Source: Gammaproteobacteria bacterium
Lineage (GTDB): Bacteria > Pseudomonadota > Gammaproteobacteria > Steroidobacterales > Rariloculaceae
Length of the DNA: 55,986 nucleotides
Reading direction: 5' to 3'
Assembly: GCA_022826245.1 (NCBI GenBank)
Contig: JAJDVG010000038.1
Location: 1 to 55,986 of the forward strand
The position numbers were made by a program, and so were the translations under genes. The stretch's first letter is position 1. Each line of letters opens with the position of its first letter. The notes below the pieces were generated by a model. That model was not told the origin of the DNA and did not search any database. It saw nothing but the letters and a program-made list of their open reading frames with translations. Below, piece by piece: positions 28,880 to 37,466 of this stretch.

Positions 28880-30378
28880 CGGCGGATAAAGGGCAACATG
28901 TCCGTGGCGATCGTGCCGCGTTCGCCGTCGGCCGCCGCATCGTCGCCGGCGAGCGCATGCAGCAGCACGCCCGCGCGCGCGGCGAGATCCGGTTCCACGG
29001 ACCTCGATAGCAATGCGCCGACGATGCCGGCGAGCAGATCGCCGGTACCGGCGGTGGCCATTCCGGGATTGCCGCGGTCGCAGACGTGAACGGTTGCGCT
29101 GCCGTCCGCGGCGCCCGGACCGGCAATGAGACTGCAGGCGCCCTTGAGGACCGCTGCGGCGCCGAAGCGCGCGGCAAGTTCGGTCACGCTCTTCAGGCGA
29201 TCGGCCTGCACGGCGCCTGCCGTGAACCGGAGCAACCGCGCCGCCTCACCCGGATGCGGCGTGATGATCCAGTCGGCGCGTTCGCGCGGCGCCTCGGCCA
29301 GCAGGTTGAGCCCGTCCGCGTCGACGACGAGCGGCAAGGCGGTGTCGATAAGCGCGCTCCACAACGCCCGGCCCCAATCGGATTGCCCGAGACCCGGCCC
29401 GAGCACGACGGCATCGGCAAGGTCGAGTAGCGGCTTGAGGTCCTCGGGCTTGGCGACCGCATGGCACATGATCTCGGGCCGACCCGCCATCACGCTGGCG
29501 ATGCTGTCGGCGTGCGTGCCCACGTAGACGAGACCCGTCCCCGTGCGAAGCGCGGCCTCGGCGGCGAGTCTGACGGCGCCCGCCATGCCCGGCGAGCCGC
29601 CGACGAGCAGCAGCCGGCCGTTGCCCCCCTTGTGAGCCGTGCGCGGCCGCCGCGGAAACGCGGCGCTGAGGTCGTCGCAAGTCGTTCTGCGAAGCGGTGG
29701 ATCGATGCTTCGTCCGGCCGCCGCGATGCGGAGATCCGAAAACGTGAGCTCGCCGCGGAAGTCCGGCGCCCGGCCGAGGAAGAGCCCCTGTTTGAGGCCA
29801 ACGAAAGTGACGGTCGCGTCGGCGCTCACCGTGTCGCCGAGCGGCATGCCGGTATCGGCGTGCAGGCCGCTCGGAATGTCGAGCGCGAGCACCGGCACTG
29901 CGCTCGCATTGATGGCACGCACGGCGTCGGCAAACGCACCCGTCACGGGCCGGTCGATGCCCGTGCCGAGCAATGCGTCGACGATGACGTCCGGCTCGAA
30001 ACCTTCGCTGTCGAGGGACGCCTCGCCCTCCTCCAGAATCGCGACGCCGCTGTCGCGGCAGTCGCGCAGAGCTGTCGCCGCATCGCCGCCGAGCCGTGCC
30101 GTGGGCCCGACGGCAATGACGCGTACGGCCAGACCGCGGCTCCGGCAAAGCCGCGCCACGACGTAACCGTCACCGGCATTATTGCCCGCCCCGCAATAGA
30201 CGAGCACGTTCCCGGCGGACGGCCAGCGCCGCGTCAATGTAGCGAGCGCCGCCTCGCCCGCGCGGCACATGAGCAGGTAACCGGGCGTGCCTTCCTCCTC
30301 GATCGCGATGCGGTCGAGCTCCCGCACCTGCGCGGCGCTGAAGACCTCTGCCGGCAGACCATGGGGCGAGAAATCCAT
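28861..30378 (-). CDS. nnr: Bifunctional NAD(P)HX epimerase/dehydratase
   Basis: 505 residues from ATG 30378. The N-terminal ~215 residues are the YjeF-type epimerase domain (VYCGAGNNAGDGYVVARL, VDALLGTGI). The C-terminal ~280 are the ADP-dependent dehydratase of ribokinase fold (HKGGNGRLLLVGGS, ITPHPGEAARLL, GMATAGTGDLLAGIVGALL). It repairs hydrated NADH and NADPH. First gene of the superoperon, divergent from queG with 53 bp between the starts. Confidence 0.95.
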   Translation of the reverse strand: MDFSPHGLPAEVFSAAQVRELDRIAIEEEGTPGYLLMCRAGEAALATLTRRWPSAGNVLVYCGAGNNAGDGYVVARLCRSRGLAVRVIAVGPTARLGGDAATALRDCRDSGVAILEEGEASLDSEGFEPDVIVDALLGTGIDRPVTGAFADAVRAINASAVPVLALDIPSGLHADTGMPLGDTVSADATVTFVGLKQGLFLGRAPDFRGELTFSDLRIAAAGRSIDPPLRRTTCDDLSAAFPRRPRTAHKGGNGRLLLVGGSPGMAGAVRLAAEAALRTGTGLVYVGTHADSIASVMAGRPEIMCHAVAKPEDLKPLLDLADAVVLGPGLGQSDWGRALWSALIDTALPLVVDADGLNLLAEAPRERADWIITPHPGEAARLLRFTAGAVQADRLKSVTELAARFGAAAVLKGACSLIAGPGAADGSATVHVCDRGNPGMATAGTGDLLAGIVGALLSRSVEPDLAARAGVLLHALAGDDAAADGERGTIATDMLPFIRRWANPS

Positions 30379-30431
30379 CGCCGCGATTATACTTGGCGGC
30401 CATCCCGCATCCCGTACGAGCGCTGAAGCGC

Positions 30432-31499
30432 ATGGCCGTATCGGCAACTACAGACTGGCGTCGCCTCGCCGAGGAGATCAGGCAGACCGGCCGGACGCTC
30501 GGCTTCGACCGGATCGGCATCGCCGGCATCGATCTCGACGAAGACGAAGCTCACCTCGAACGCTGGCTTGCGCTCAGCCGCCACGGCGAAATGCGCTACA
30601 TGGCGCGGCATGGGCGCAAGCGCTCGCGCCCCGCCGAACTCGTGCCCGGGACGGTCCGGATCATTTCCGCACGCATGGACTACTGGCCCGGCGACAGCGC
30701 CGATGCCGAGGCGACGCTCGACGACAGGCGGCGCGGCTACATTTCCCGTTACGCGCTGGGACGCGACTATCACAAGGTCCTGAGACGCCGCCTGCGCAAG
30801 CTCGCAGGCGAGATCGAGGACCGGGCCGGGCCGATGGGCTACCGCGTCTTCGTCGATAGCGGTCCGGTGCTCGAGAAGGCGCTCGCGCGCAATGCCGGTC
30901 TCGGCTGGATCGGCAAGCACACGAACCTGATCGATCGGCGGGCGGGCTCCTGGTTCTTTCTCGGCGAACTCTTCACGGACCTGCCGCTGCCCGCGGACGA
31001 GCCGGTCGCCGAACATTGCGGTAGCTGCACGGCGTGCCTCGATCTCTGTCCGACGGGCGCGATCGTCGCGCCTTACGAGGTCGATGCGCGCCGCTGCATC
31101 TCGTACCTGACGATAGAACTCAAGGGACCTATCCCGGAAGAATTCCGGGCGCCGATGGGCAACCGCGTCTTCGGCTGCGACGACTGTCAGCTCGTGTGTC
31201 CATGGAACCGTTACGCACGACCGACCGCCGAACGCGACTTCGCGCCCCGTCACGGGCTCGACGCCCCCGATCTCATCGATCTCTTCGGCTGGTCGGAGAA
31301 CGAATGGTCGATCCGGACCGAGGGCAGCGCGTTGCGCCGCGCGGGCTACACGGGCTGGCTGCGCAATGTCGCCGTCGCGCTCGGCAACGCGCCGACGAGC
31401 CCGGATGTCGTGGCGAGCCTCAGGAACCGCGCGAATCACGAATCGGCGCTCGTTCGCGAACACGTCGCCTGGGCGCTCGCGCAGCACGAAGCCGCATAA
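30432..31499 (+). CDS. queG: Epoxyqueuosine reductase
   Basis: 355 residues from ATG 30432. An earlier TTG at 30393 is less likely because it lies in the promoter region. The N-terminal cobalamin-binding domain is followed by two 4Fe-4S clusters (CGSCTACLDLCPTGAI and CDDCQLVCPWN) and C-terminal HEAT-like helices. It reduces epoxyqueuosine to queuosine, the last step of Q34 tRNA modification. Divergent from nnr, as in E. coli. Confidence 0.96.
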   Translation: MAVSATTDWRRLAEEIRQTGRTLGFDRIGIAGIDLDEDEAHLERWLALSRHGEMRYMARHGRKRSRPAELVPGTVRIISARMDYWPGDSADAEATLDDRRRGYISRYALGRDYHKVLRRRLRKLAGEIEDRAGPMGYRVFVDSGPVLEKALARNAGLGWIGKHTNLIDRRAGSWFFLGELFTDLPLPADEPVAEHCGSCTACLDLCPTGAIVAPYEVDARRCISYLTIELKGPIPEEFRAPMGNRVFGCDDCQLVCPWNRYARPTAERDFAPRHGLDAPDLIDLFGWSENEWSIRTEGSALRRAGYTGWLRNVAVALGNAPTSPDVVASLRNRANHESALVREHVAWALAQHEAA

Positions 31500-31512
31500 G
31501 GGCCGCGAATCG

Positions 31513-32379
31513 ATGTTCAAGCCCCGCCCGCACCCCTGCCTCGTGCCGTTCGACGGCTCCTTCAGGATCGCCGATGCGCCGACGCGACCTACCGGCGAGC
31601 TGCTCGCCGAGGCTGCCACCCGGGACAGTCTCGACGAGCTCAGGAAAGCGATCGGACGCTGGCAGCGAAGGCTGCACGCCGACGGGCGCTACGCGCTGCT
31701 GCTCGTCTTCCAGGCCATGGACGCGGGCGGCAAGGACAGCACGATTCGTCACGTGCTGACGGGCGTGAATCCCATGGGGATTCGCGTGACCTCGTTCGAC
31801 AAGCCCTCGAAGACCGAGCTCAGCCACGATTTTCTCTGGCGCAACGTCGTGCATCTCCCGCAGCGCGGCGAGATCGGCGTCTTCAATCGCAGTCACTACG
31901 AGGAAGTGCTTGCCGTGCGCGCACGACCCGGACTCCTCGAGCAGCGCCGGCTGCCGCCCATCGCGCCGGACATATGGACGGCGCGGTTTCGCAGCATCGT
32001 CGATCACGAACGCCATCTCGCGGAGTCGGGCACCGTCGTGCTCAAGTTCTGGCTCAACATCTCGAAGGGGGAACAGAGCAGGCGCTTTCTCAGGCGCATC
32101 GACCGGCCCGACAAACGCTGGAAATTCCGCGCCGCGGACATCGCCGACCGTGGCCTCTGGGACCACTACATGACGGCGTACGAGGAATGCCTGAACGCGA
32201 CGTCGCGCGAATTCGCCCCCTGGTACGCCATACCAGCCGACGACAAGCCCTTCATGCGCTGGCAGGTCGCCTGGCTCATCAACGACGCCATTCAGCAAGT
32301 CGAGGTCGACTTCCCGCCGGTAGCTCCCGAAACCGAAGTCGAAATTGCCGAAGCCAGGAAGAAACTCAAGCGGGAGTGA
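31513..32379 (+). CDS. ppk2: Polyphosphate kinase 2 family protein
   Basis: 288 residues from ATG 31513, 13 bp after queG. Walker A-like FQAMDAGGKDSTIRHVL, the lid region (FDKPSKTELSHDFLWR) and Walker B-like GVFNRSHYEEVL are all present. Single-domain PPK2 enzymes transfer phosphate between polyphosphate and nucleotides. Whether this one makes NDP from NMP or NTP from NDP cannot be read from the sequence. It shares a strand with queG and may be cotranscribed with it. Confidence 0.93.
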   Translation: MFKPRPHPCLVPFDGSFRIADAPTRPTGELLAEAATRDSLDELRKAIGRWQRRLHADGRYALLLVFQAMDAGGKDSTIRHVLTGVNPMGIRVTSFDKPSKTELSHDFLWRNVVHLPQRGEIGVFNRSHYEEVLAVRARPGLLEQRRLPPIAPDIWTARFRSIVDHERHLAESGTVVLKFWLNISKGEQSRRFLRRIDRPDKRWKFRAADIADRGLWDHYMTAYEECLNATSREFAPWYAIPADDKPFMRWQVAWLINDAIQQVEVDFPPVAPETEVEIAEARKKLKRE

Positions 32380-32489
32380 CGCGGACTGACTGCTGCGCTT
32401 CCGGGGCAGGCGCCGTATACCGGAGCCGCCGCGGCGTTCGGGCTACGAACCCGGATATCGCACCGGGACGCTCGTCGAGTTGCCGATCG

Positions 32490-33398
32490 TCACGAGTTTT
32501 CGGAGCGTCGAAGTTGAATTCGGGCCGGCTCCGCTCCGCGAACGTGCAGATTGTCGATGAGCCGTGCCTTGCCGAGCAGGACCGCCGCGAGCACGACGAG
32601 TTCGTCCGGCGGCTGGCGGCCATTCGGCCTGGCAAGATCCGCCGCGCACCTGACCTCGACGTAGTCGGGCTCGAAGCCCGCGCCGCGCAGCTCGTCCTCG
32701 GCCGCCTGCTGCAGCGCACGATAGTCCCCGGCGCCGTCGCGCAACGCCACGACGACCTTGTTGAGCGCAGCGTACAGCGCCGGCGCCCGGGAGCGCTCGT
32801 CGTCGGTCAGATAGCGGTTGCGCGAGCTGATCGCGAGCCCGTCGGGTTCGCGCATCGTCGGCCCCGAAACCACCCGCACACCGATGCCGAGGTCGGCGAC
32901 CATGCGTTCGACGAGGATCAACTGCTGGTAGTCCTTGAGTCCGAGCACGAGGACATCGGGGGTCGCGACATTGAGCAGCCGGCACACGACCGAGGCCACG
33001 CCGTCGAAGTGTCCGGGCCGGCTCGCGCCGCACAGCTCCCGGCTCAAGGCAGGCATCGAGACACGTACGGCCTCGCCGGCGCCGAACGGGTAGATCTCGC
33101 TCATCTCGGGCACGAACACGGCATCGACCGTGCCGGCAGCCGAGAGCATGGCCAGGTCTTCGTCGAGCGTTCGCGGATACGCCTCGAAGTCTTCGCCTGC
33201 GCCGAACTGGGTGGGATTGACGAAGATCGTCGCGACGACCCGGTCGGCCTCGGACCGGGCGAGCCCCGCAAGACTCAGATGGCCCGCGTGCAGGTTGCCC
33301 ATGGTCGGCACGAGCGCGACGCTCTGCCCGGACGCGCGCCACTCCCGGACGCATTCGCGCATCCGGTCGGCCGTATGCAACACGACAGGTTCCGGCAC
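32490..33398 (-). CDS. panC: Pantothenate synthetase
   Basis: 302 residues with the nucleotidyltransferase motifs VPTMGNLHAGHLSL and SRNRYL, and the pantoate site NPTQFGAGEDFEAYPR. It condenses pantoate and beta-alanine using ATP. It is 38 bp after panB and is convergent with ppk2. The 110-bp convergent gap shows no clear terminator. Confidence 0.97.
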   Translation of the reverse strand: MPEPVVLHTADRMRECVREWRASGQSVALVPTMGNLHAGHLSLAGLARSEADRVVATIFVNPTQFGAGEDFEAYPRTLDEDLAMLSAAGTVDAVFVPEMSEIYPFGAGEAVRVSMPALSRELCGASRPGHFDGVASVVCRLLNVATPDVLVLGLKDYQQLILVERMVADLGIGVRVVSGPTMREPDGLAISSRNRYLTDDERSRAPALYAALNKVVVALRDGAGDYRALQQAAEDELRGAGFEPDYVEVRCAADLARPNGRQPPDELVVLAAVLLGKARLIDNLHVRGAEPARIQLRRSENS

Positions 33399-33436
33399 GC
33401 TACGAGCCCTGTACGAACAGCGACGCCCGAATTGTA

Positions 33437-34267
33437 TCAGGCGAAGCAGTGCTCCTCGGCGGGGTATTCGCGCTCCTTGACGGCGCGCACGTAGCTTTCG
33501 AGCCCGTCGAGCGCGGAGTCCTGCCCGGCCATGAAATTGCGAACGAAGCGCGGCGTCTTGCCGCGCGTGATGCCGAGAACGTCATAGAGCACCAGGATCT
33601 GACCGTCGACGTCGGGACCGGCGCCGATGCCGATCACGGGAACGGCGAGCGCTTCGCCGACCAGGCGGCCGATCCGGTTCGGGACGCACTCGAGCAGAAC
33701 GATATCGGCGCCCGCCTCCTCGAGCGCCTTCGCATCCTCGACCATGCGCCGCTCGGCGTCCGCTTCCCGGCCCTGGACCCGGAAACCGCCGATCTTGTGC
33801 ACGGACTGCGGCTTGAGCCCCAGGTGGGCGCAGACCGGAATATCGTGCCGCGCGAGATACGAGACGACCTCGAGCTGACCCTGGCCGCCTTCGAGCTTGA
33901 CCATCATGGCGCCGCCGTCCTGCATGAGCCGGACGGCGTTCTCCAGTGCCTGATGAGGCGTCGTGTAGCTCATGAACGGCATGTCCGCGATCAGAAAGGC
34001 GCGTAGCAGGCCGCTCGCGACGCAGCGCGTGTGATAGATGACGTCGTCGACGGTGACCGGCACGGTCGTGTCGTGTCCCTGGATGACCATGCCGAGCGAA
34101 TCGCCGACGAGAACGATGTCGGAACCGGCGATGTCGACGAGTTGCGCGAAGCTCGCATCGTAGGCCGTCAGGCACGCGATCGGCACGCTGCTGCGCTTCA
34201 TGTCCCTGAGCGTCGAGACGTTGACGGGCGGCGAATCCATGCCGCGTTGCTCAAGTTGTTTGTACAT
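33437..34267 (-). CDS. panB: 3-methyl-2-oxobutanoate hydroxymethyltransferase
   Basis: 276 residues. Metal and substrate motifs LTAYDASFAQLVD, LVGDSLGMVIQGHDTTVPV and HLGLKPQSVHKIGGFRVQG are intact. It makes ketopantoate from alpha-ketoisovalerate. The start is ATG 34267; a second in-frame ATG nine codons in is also possible. It follows the deoxynucleoside kinase by 18 bp. Confidence 0.97.
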   Translation of the reverse strand: MYKQLEQRGMDSPPVNVSTLRDMKRSSVPIACLTAYDASFAQLVDIAGSDIVLVGDSLGMVIQGHDTTVPVTVDDVIYHTRCVASGLLRAFLIADMPFMSYTTPHQALENAVRLMQDGGAMMVKLEGGQGQLEVVSYLARHDIPVCAHLGLKPQSVHKIGGFRVQGREADAERRMVEDAKALEEAGADIVLLECVPNRIGRLVGEALAVPVIGIGAGPDVDGQILVLYDVLGITRGKTPRFVRNFMAGQDSALDGLESYVRAVKEREYPAEEHCFA

Positions 34268-34285
34268 GTCGGCGATTTGGCCTGG

Positions 34286-34960
34286 CTAGCGAGTCGTATC
34301 CACGGCGGGATTGTAAAAGTGCCGCCCCCGCTTGACGTTGGCGATCGTTTCGAGCAATTGCCGGTAGTCCGAATCCCGGCGGATCGGATCGATCGCTGCA
34401 GCGTTCACGATCAGCAGTGGCGCATCGTCGAAATTGTAGAAGAATCTCGCGTACGCCTCACCGAGGCGCTCGAGATACCCGGCATCGATGTACTGTTCGT
34501 ACGGCAGGCCCCGTCCTGCGATGCGCCGCAGCAGCACCGGCACGGGCGCCTGCAGGTAGATGACGAGGTCGGGCTCCGGCGCTTCGATCTCGAGCATCTG
34601 CGCAACCTGGTCGTAGATCGCAAGTTCGCTCGCATCGAGATTGAGTTCGGCGAACAGGCGGTCCTTCTGCAGCAGAAAATCCGCGATGCGCACGGGAGAA
34701 AACATGTCGCGCTGGCGGATCTGCTCGATCTGACGCGCCCGCTGCAGCAGGAAAAAGAGCTGCGTCGGCAGGGCGGCGGCGCGACTGTTGCGATAGAAGC
34801 GCTCGAGGAAAGGATTCTCCTCGGCGCGCTCGAGGATCAACTCGCTCGCGTAACTGTCGGCCAGACGCTTGGCGAGACTGGTCTTGCCGACGCCGATCGG
34901 CCCCTCCACGACGATATAGCGCAGCGCTTCGTTCTCCCTGATCTGCTGACTGGCGTTCAT
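34286..34960 (-). CDS. Deoxynucleoside kinase family protein
   Basis: 224 residues from ATG 34960. P-loop VEGPIGVGKTSLAKRL, the ERAEENPFLERFY segment, and the Arg-rich lid LLRRIAGRGLPYEQYID are those of the dCK/dGK-type family. It phosphorylates deoxynucleosides in salvage; base preference is not evident. It sits between pcnB and panB, where many relatives also carry folK. No folK is present here. Confidence 0.9.
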   Translation of the reverse strand: MNASQQIRENEALRYIVVEGPIGVGKTSLAKRLADSYASELILERAEENPFLERFYRNSRAAALPTQLFFLLQRARQIEQIRQRDMFSPVRIADFLLQKDRLFAELNLDASELAIYDQVAQMLEIEAPEPDLVIYLQAPVPVLLRRIAGRGLPYEQYIDAGYLERLGEAYARFFYNFDDAPLLIVNAAAIDPIRRDSDYRQLLETIANVKRGRHFYNPAVDTTR

Positions 34961-35020
34961 TGCAGAAAATCCGCACGCGCCCGGACCGCCCGGATGCATG
35001 ACCGCGCCATTCTACGTCCC

Positions 35021-36406
35021 TCAAGCATCGGCGGACAGCGGCTTGCGCCGCCCGCCGCGCCGGCCGCCCCGGCGGCGCTTGCCGCGTCGCCGCTTGGTGA
35101 CGTTGAAGGCCTGCTCGCGCTCCGCGGGCGGGAGCGTCTGTACCTCCGACCACCAGTTCGCGAGTTCCGCTTCGACTTCGCCTGAGCGGCTGCGCAGCAA
35201 CAGGAAATCGTAGGCTGCGCGGAACTGGCGGTGCTGCATCACTCGCGCGGCGCGCGCGCCGCGCCGCGTGGCGAAACGCCGTTGCAGCGCAAACATTTCC
35301 TTCATCGGAACGGAGAAACGCTTCGGCAATGCGGTGCAACGCTGCTGTTCGGCCGCGACACGCGTGCTCGCTTCGGCCATGGCCTCGAATTCGCGTGCGC
35401 CGGAGTCCTTGAGCGACGCTGCCAGGCGGCTCACCGCGGGCCAGAGCAGGATGGCGTAGAGAAACGCAGGCGTCGTCGGCTTGTCCTCGGCGATGCGCCG
35501 GTCCGTCCCGGCGAGCCCGCGCTCGATGAAGCGTCGCACGGTATCGCCTTCGTTGCCTTCAAGCAGCGCCGCGGTCGCGGGAAACAGGTGCCTGAGCAGG
35601 CCGAAATCGTCGAGCATCCGGAAACTCGTGACGGCATGGCCGGACCTGAAGAGCTTGAGTACTTCCTCGAACAGCCGCGCCGGCGGCACGTCGCGAACGT
35701 GATGACCGAGCTCGGCGATCGGCTCGGCCGTATCCTGCGCGATTTCGAAACCGAGCTTGGCCGCGAAGCGCGCGACCCGCAGCATCCGCACCGGATCCTC
35801 GCGATAGCGGGTCACCGGGTCGCCGATCATGCGCAGCGTCTTGCGCCTGATGTCTTCGAGGCCCGTGGTGTAATCCACGACGCTGAAGTCGGCGATGTTG
35901 TAGTAGAGGGCATTGACCGTGAAGTCGCGGCGCCAGATATCCTCGTCGATCGAACCGTAGACGTTGTCGCGCAGAATCCTGCCGCTGTGGGCGCGCTCGC
36001 GCTCGTCGCTGCCGTCGCCCTTGCCGCGGAAGGTTGCAACCTCGATGATCTCGCGGCCGAAGCGCACATGCGCGAGCCGGAACCGCCTGCCGATCAGGCG
36101 GGAGTTGCCGAAGAGCTTTCTGACCTGCTCGGGGTGAGCATCCGTGACGATATCGAAGTCCTTCGGATGCATGCCGAGCAGCAGGTCCCTGACGCCGCCG
36201 CCGACAAGGTACGCATCGAAGCCCGAGTTCCTGAGCCGGTAGAGGACCTTGAGCGCGCTGCCGGAGACGTTGGCGCGGCTTACGATGTGTTCGGAGCGTG
36301 GGATGATCCTGGGGCCGGAGCCCCGCTGCGGATGCGTCGTGTCCAACAGGAATTCCGTTTCAGCGAGTTTCACGCTGCGACAAACGCCGCTATCATACCC
36401 GCTCAC
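35021..36406 (-). CDS. pcnB: Poly(A) polymerase I
   Basis: Up to 461 residues. Class II nucleotidyltransferase motifs are intact: VGGGVRDLLLG, then DFDIVTDA, and RRDFTVNALYYNI. An RNA-binding domain and a very basic Arg/Lys/Gly tail follow. It adds poly(A) tails that mark RNA for decay. The GTG at 36406 lies upstream of a TATGAT promoter-like element, so translation may instead begin at GTG 36373 or TTG 36346. The conserved part starts at RIIPRSEH. Confidence 0.95.
   Translation of the reverse strand: MSGYDSGVCRSVKLAETEFLLDTTHPQRGSGPRIIPRSEHIVSRANVSGSALKVLYRLRNSGFDAYLVGGGVRDLLLGMHPKDFDIVTDAHPEQVRKLFGNSRLIGRRFRLAHVRFGREIIEVATFRGKGDGSDERERAHSGRILRDNVYGSIDEDIWRRDFTVNALYYNIADFSVVDYTTGLEDIRRKTLRMIGDPVTRYREDPVRMLRVARFAAKLGFEIAQDTAEPIAELGHHVRDVPPARLFEEVLKLFRSGHAVTSFRMLDDFGLLRHLFPATAALLEGNEGDTVRRFIERGLAGTDRRIAEDKPTTPAFLYAILLWPAVSRLAASLKDSGAREFEAMAEASTRVAAEQQRCTALPKRFSVPMKEMFALQRRFATRRGARAARVMQHRQFRAAYDFLLLRSRSGEVEAELANWWSEVQTLPPAEREQAFNVTKRRRGKRRRGGRRGGRRKPLSADA
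36368..36397 (+). promoter_or_regulatory. Probable tRNA-Glu promoter overlapping a pcnB -10 element
   Basis: TATCAT at 36391–36396 with a CG-rich discriminator lies about 28 bp before the mature tRNA. A weak -35-like TTTCAC lies at 36368–36373 with 17-bp spacing. On the opposite strand the same bases read TATGAT, a possible -10 for pcnB. Confidence 0.45.
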
Positions 36407-36424
36407 CCGGTTCCGGGCTCTCGC

Positions 36425-36499
36425 GCTCCCTTCGTCTAGCGGTCAGGACGCGGCCCTCTCAAGGCTGAAACAGGGGTTCGATTCCCCTAGGGAGCGCCA
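36425..36499 (+). tRNA. tRNA-Glu (anticodon CUC)
   Basis: 75 nt including encoded CCA. The acceptor arms GCTCCCT and AGGGAGC pair perfectly, followed by discriminator G and CCA. The anticodon loop CTCTCAA gives CUC, and the T arm GGGGTTCGATTCCCC is canonical. It is closely similar to E. coli tRNA-Glu but with a C at the wobble position. It lies upstream of the accessory segment, and its 3' end is a plausible integration site. Confidence 0.95.
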
Positions 36500-36598
36500 A
36501 TTCGCCATCCACGCCACGGTCGAACCAAGCACCAAGCCTCTGTGTTTCGGCTCGCACTGCTCCGCGACGCACCATGACCGCATGGATCATGGTGAAGA

Positions 36599-36934
36599 TC
36601 AGCGATGTGCAGCTGCGCCCCGCCCCGCCGCCTCCGCGTCGGGCGCCGCTTCGGCGCGCAACTTCAATCCCAAAGCACCGACGACCCTGAGAACGGTGTC
36701 CAATGTCGGTTTGCGTTCTCCCGAAAGCGCCTTGTAGAGACTCTCACGGGACAACCCGGCATCGCTTGCGACCTGAGACATGCCCCTGGCACGGGCAAGG
36801 TCTCCCAGCGCCTTGGCGATGAACGCGGCGTCGCCGTCGGCCTCCTCGATGCAAGCTTCCAGATAGGACGCCATCTCCTCCGGCGTGCGGAGGTGCTCGG
36901 CGACATCGTACGGTGATGTAGCGGTTTTGGTCAT
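36599..36934 (-). CDS. HTH antitoxin, HigA/HI1420-like
   Basis: 111 residues from ATG 36934. The central part is a helix-turn-helix (GMSQVASDAGLSRESLYKAL, then SGERKPTLDTVLRVV) typical of 'addiction module antidote' proteins that pair with RelE-type killers of the HI1419 group. An Ala-rich tail follows. It starts 9 bp after the toxin gene and is translated second, the higBA order. It should neutralise the toxin and repress the operon. Confidence 0.88.
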   Translation of the reverse strand: MTKTATSPYDVAEHLRTPEEMASYLEACIEEADGDAAFIAKALGDLARARGMSQVASDAGLSRESLYKALSGERKPTLDTVLRVVGALGLKLRAEAAPDAEAAGRGAAAHR

Positions 36935-36943
36935 GGTCAGCAC

Positions 36944-37234
36944 CTACAGGTTTCGTGCGAGGCGCAACGCCGTCTTGACGTCGTCGCTTTGCGTGCGCTT
37001 GTCCCCGCCAGCCAACAGAATGACAATCGAGCGGACCTGCTTCTTGAAATACACACGGTAGCCCGGTCCGTAGTCGATCCGCAGTTCCGAAACGCCTTCG
37101 CCCACCGGCCGGACATCTCCCGGGTTTCCGGCGGCCAGCCGCTCAACCCGAACCAGCACGCGAGCCCGGGCACGAGTGTCTCGCAAACTGTCCAACCACT
37201 TGGCGTAGACTTCTGTCTTACGGACCTCGAACAT
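36944..37234 (-). CDS. RelE/ParE-superfamily toxin, HigB/HI1419-like
   Basis: 96 residues. The fold pattern is VYAKWLDSLRDTRARARVLVR, GVSELRIDYGPGYRVYFKK, then VILLAGGDKRTQ, that of the COG3657 killer group, which cleaves mRNA on the ribosome. The toxin precedes the antitoxin. Start ATG 37234, just downstream of a perfect palindrome. Confidence 0.9.
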   Translation of the reverse strand: MFEVRKTEVYAKWLDSLRDTRARARVLVRVERLAAGNPGDVRPVGEGVSELRIDYGPGYRVYFKKQVRSIVILLAGGDKRTQSDDVKTALRLARNL

Positions 37235-37236
37235 GC

Positions 37237-37266
37237 ACGAAATGTAGCCAGCGGGCTACATTTCGT
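37237..37266 (-). promoter_or_regulatory. Operator palindrome of the toxin–antitoxin operon
   Basis: Perfect 13-bp inverted repeat (arms 37237–37249 and 37254–37266, ACGAAATGTAGCC type, 4-bp spacer) ending two bases before the toxin start codon. This is where antitoxin HTH proteins normally bind for autorepression. Confidence 0.7.
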
Positions 37267-37466
37267 CAATGTCTCATTTTGTCTCTTTTTGCCGCTTTTC
37301 TTCCGATGACACTTTACAGCATGACTTCCGCTTTACGGCTCAGTTGTCGCGGCCGGTTCGAAGGTCTCGCCGGGCAACGCCGATCAGGTCACGCAGGAAC
37401 GAGTCACAGGTGAGAGCGCTTTCTTCGCAGGACGGTATCTTGTATTGCCCCTATGCCGCCATTACC

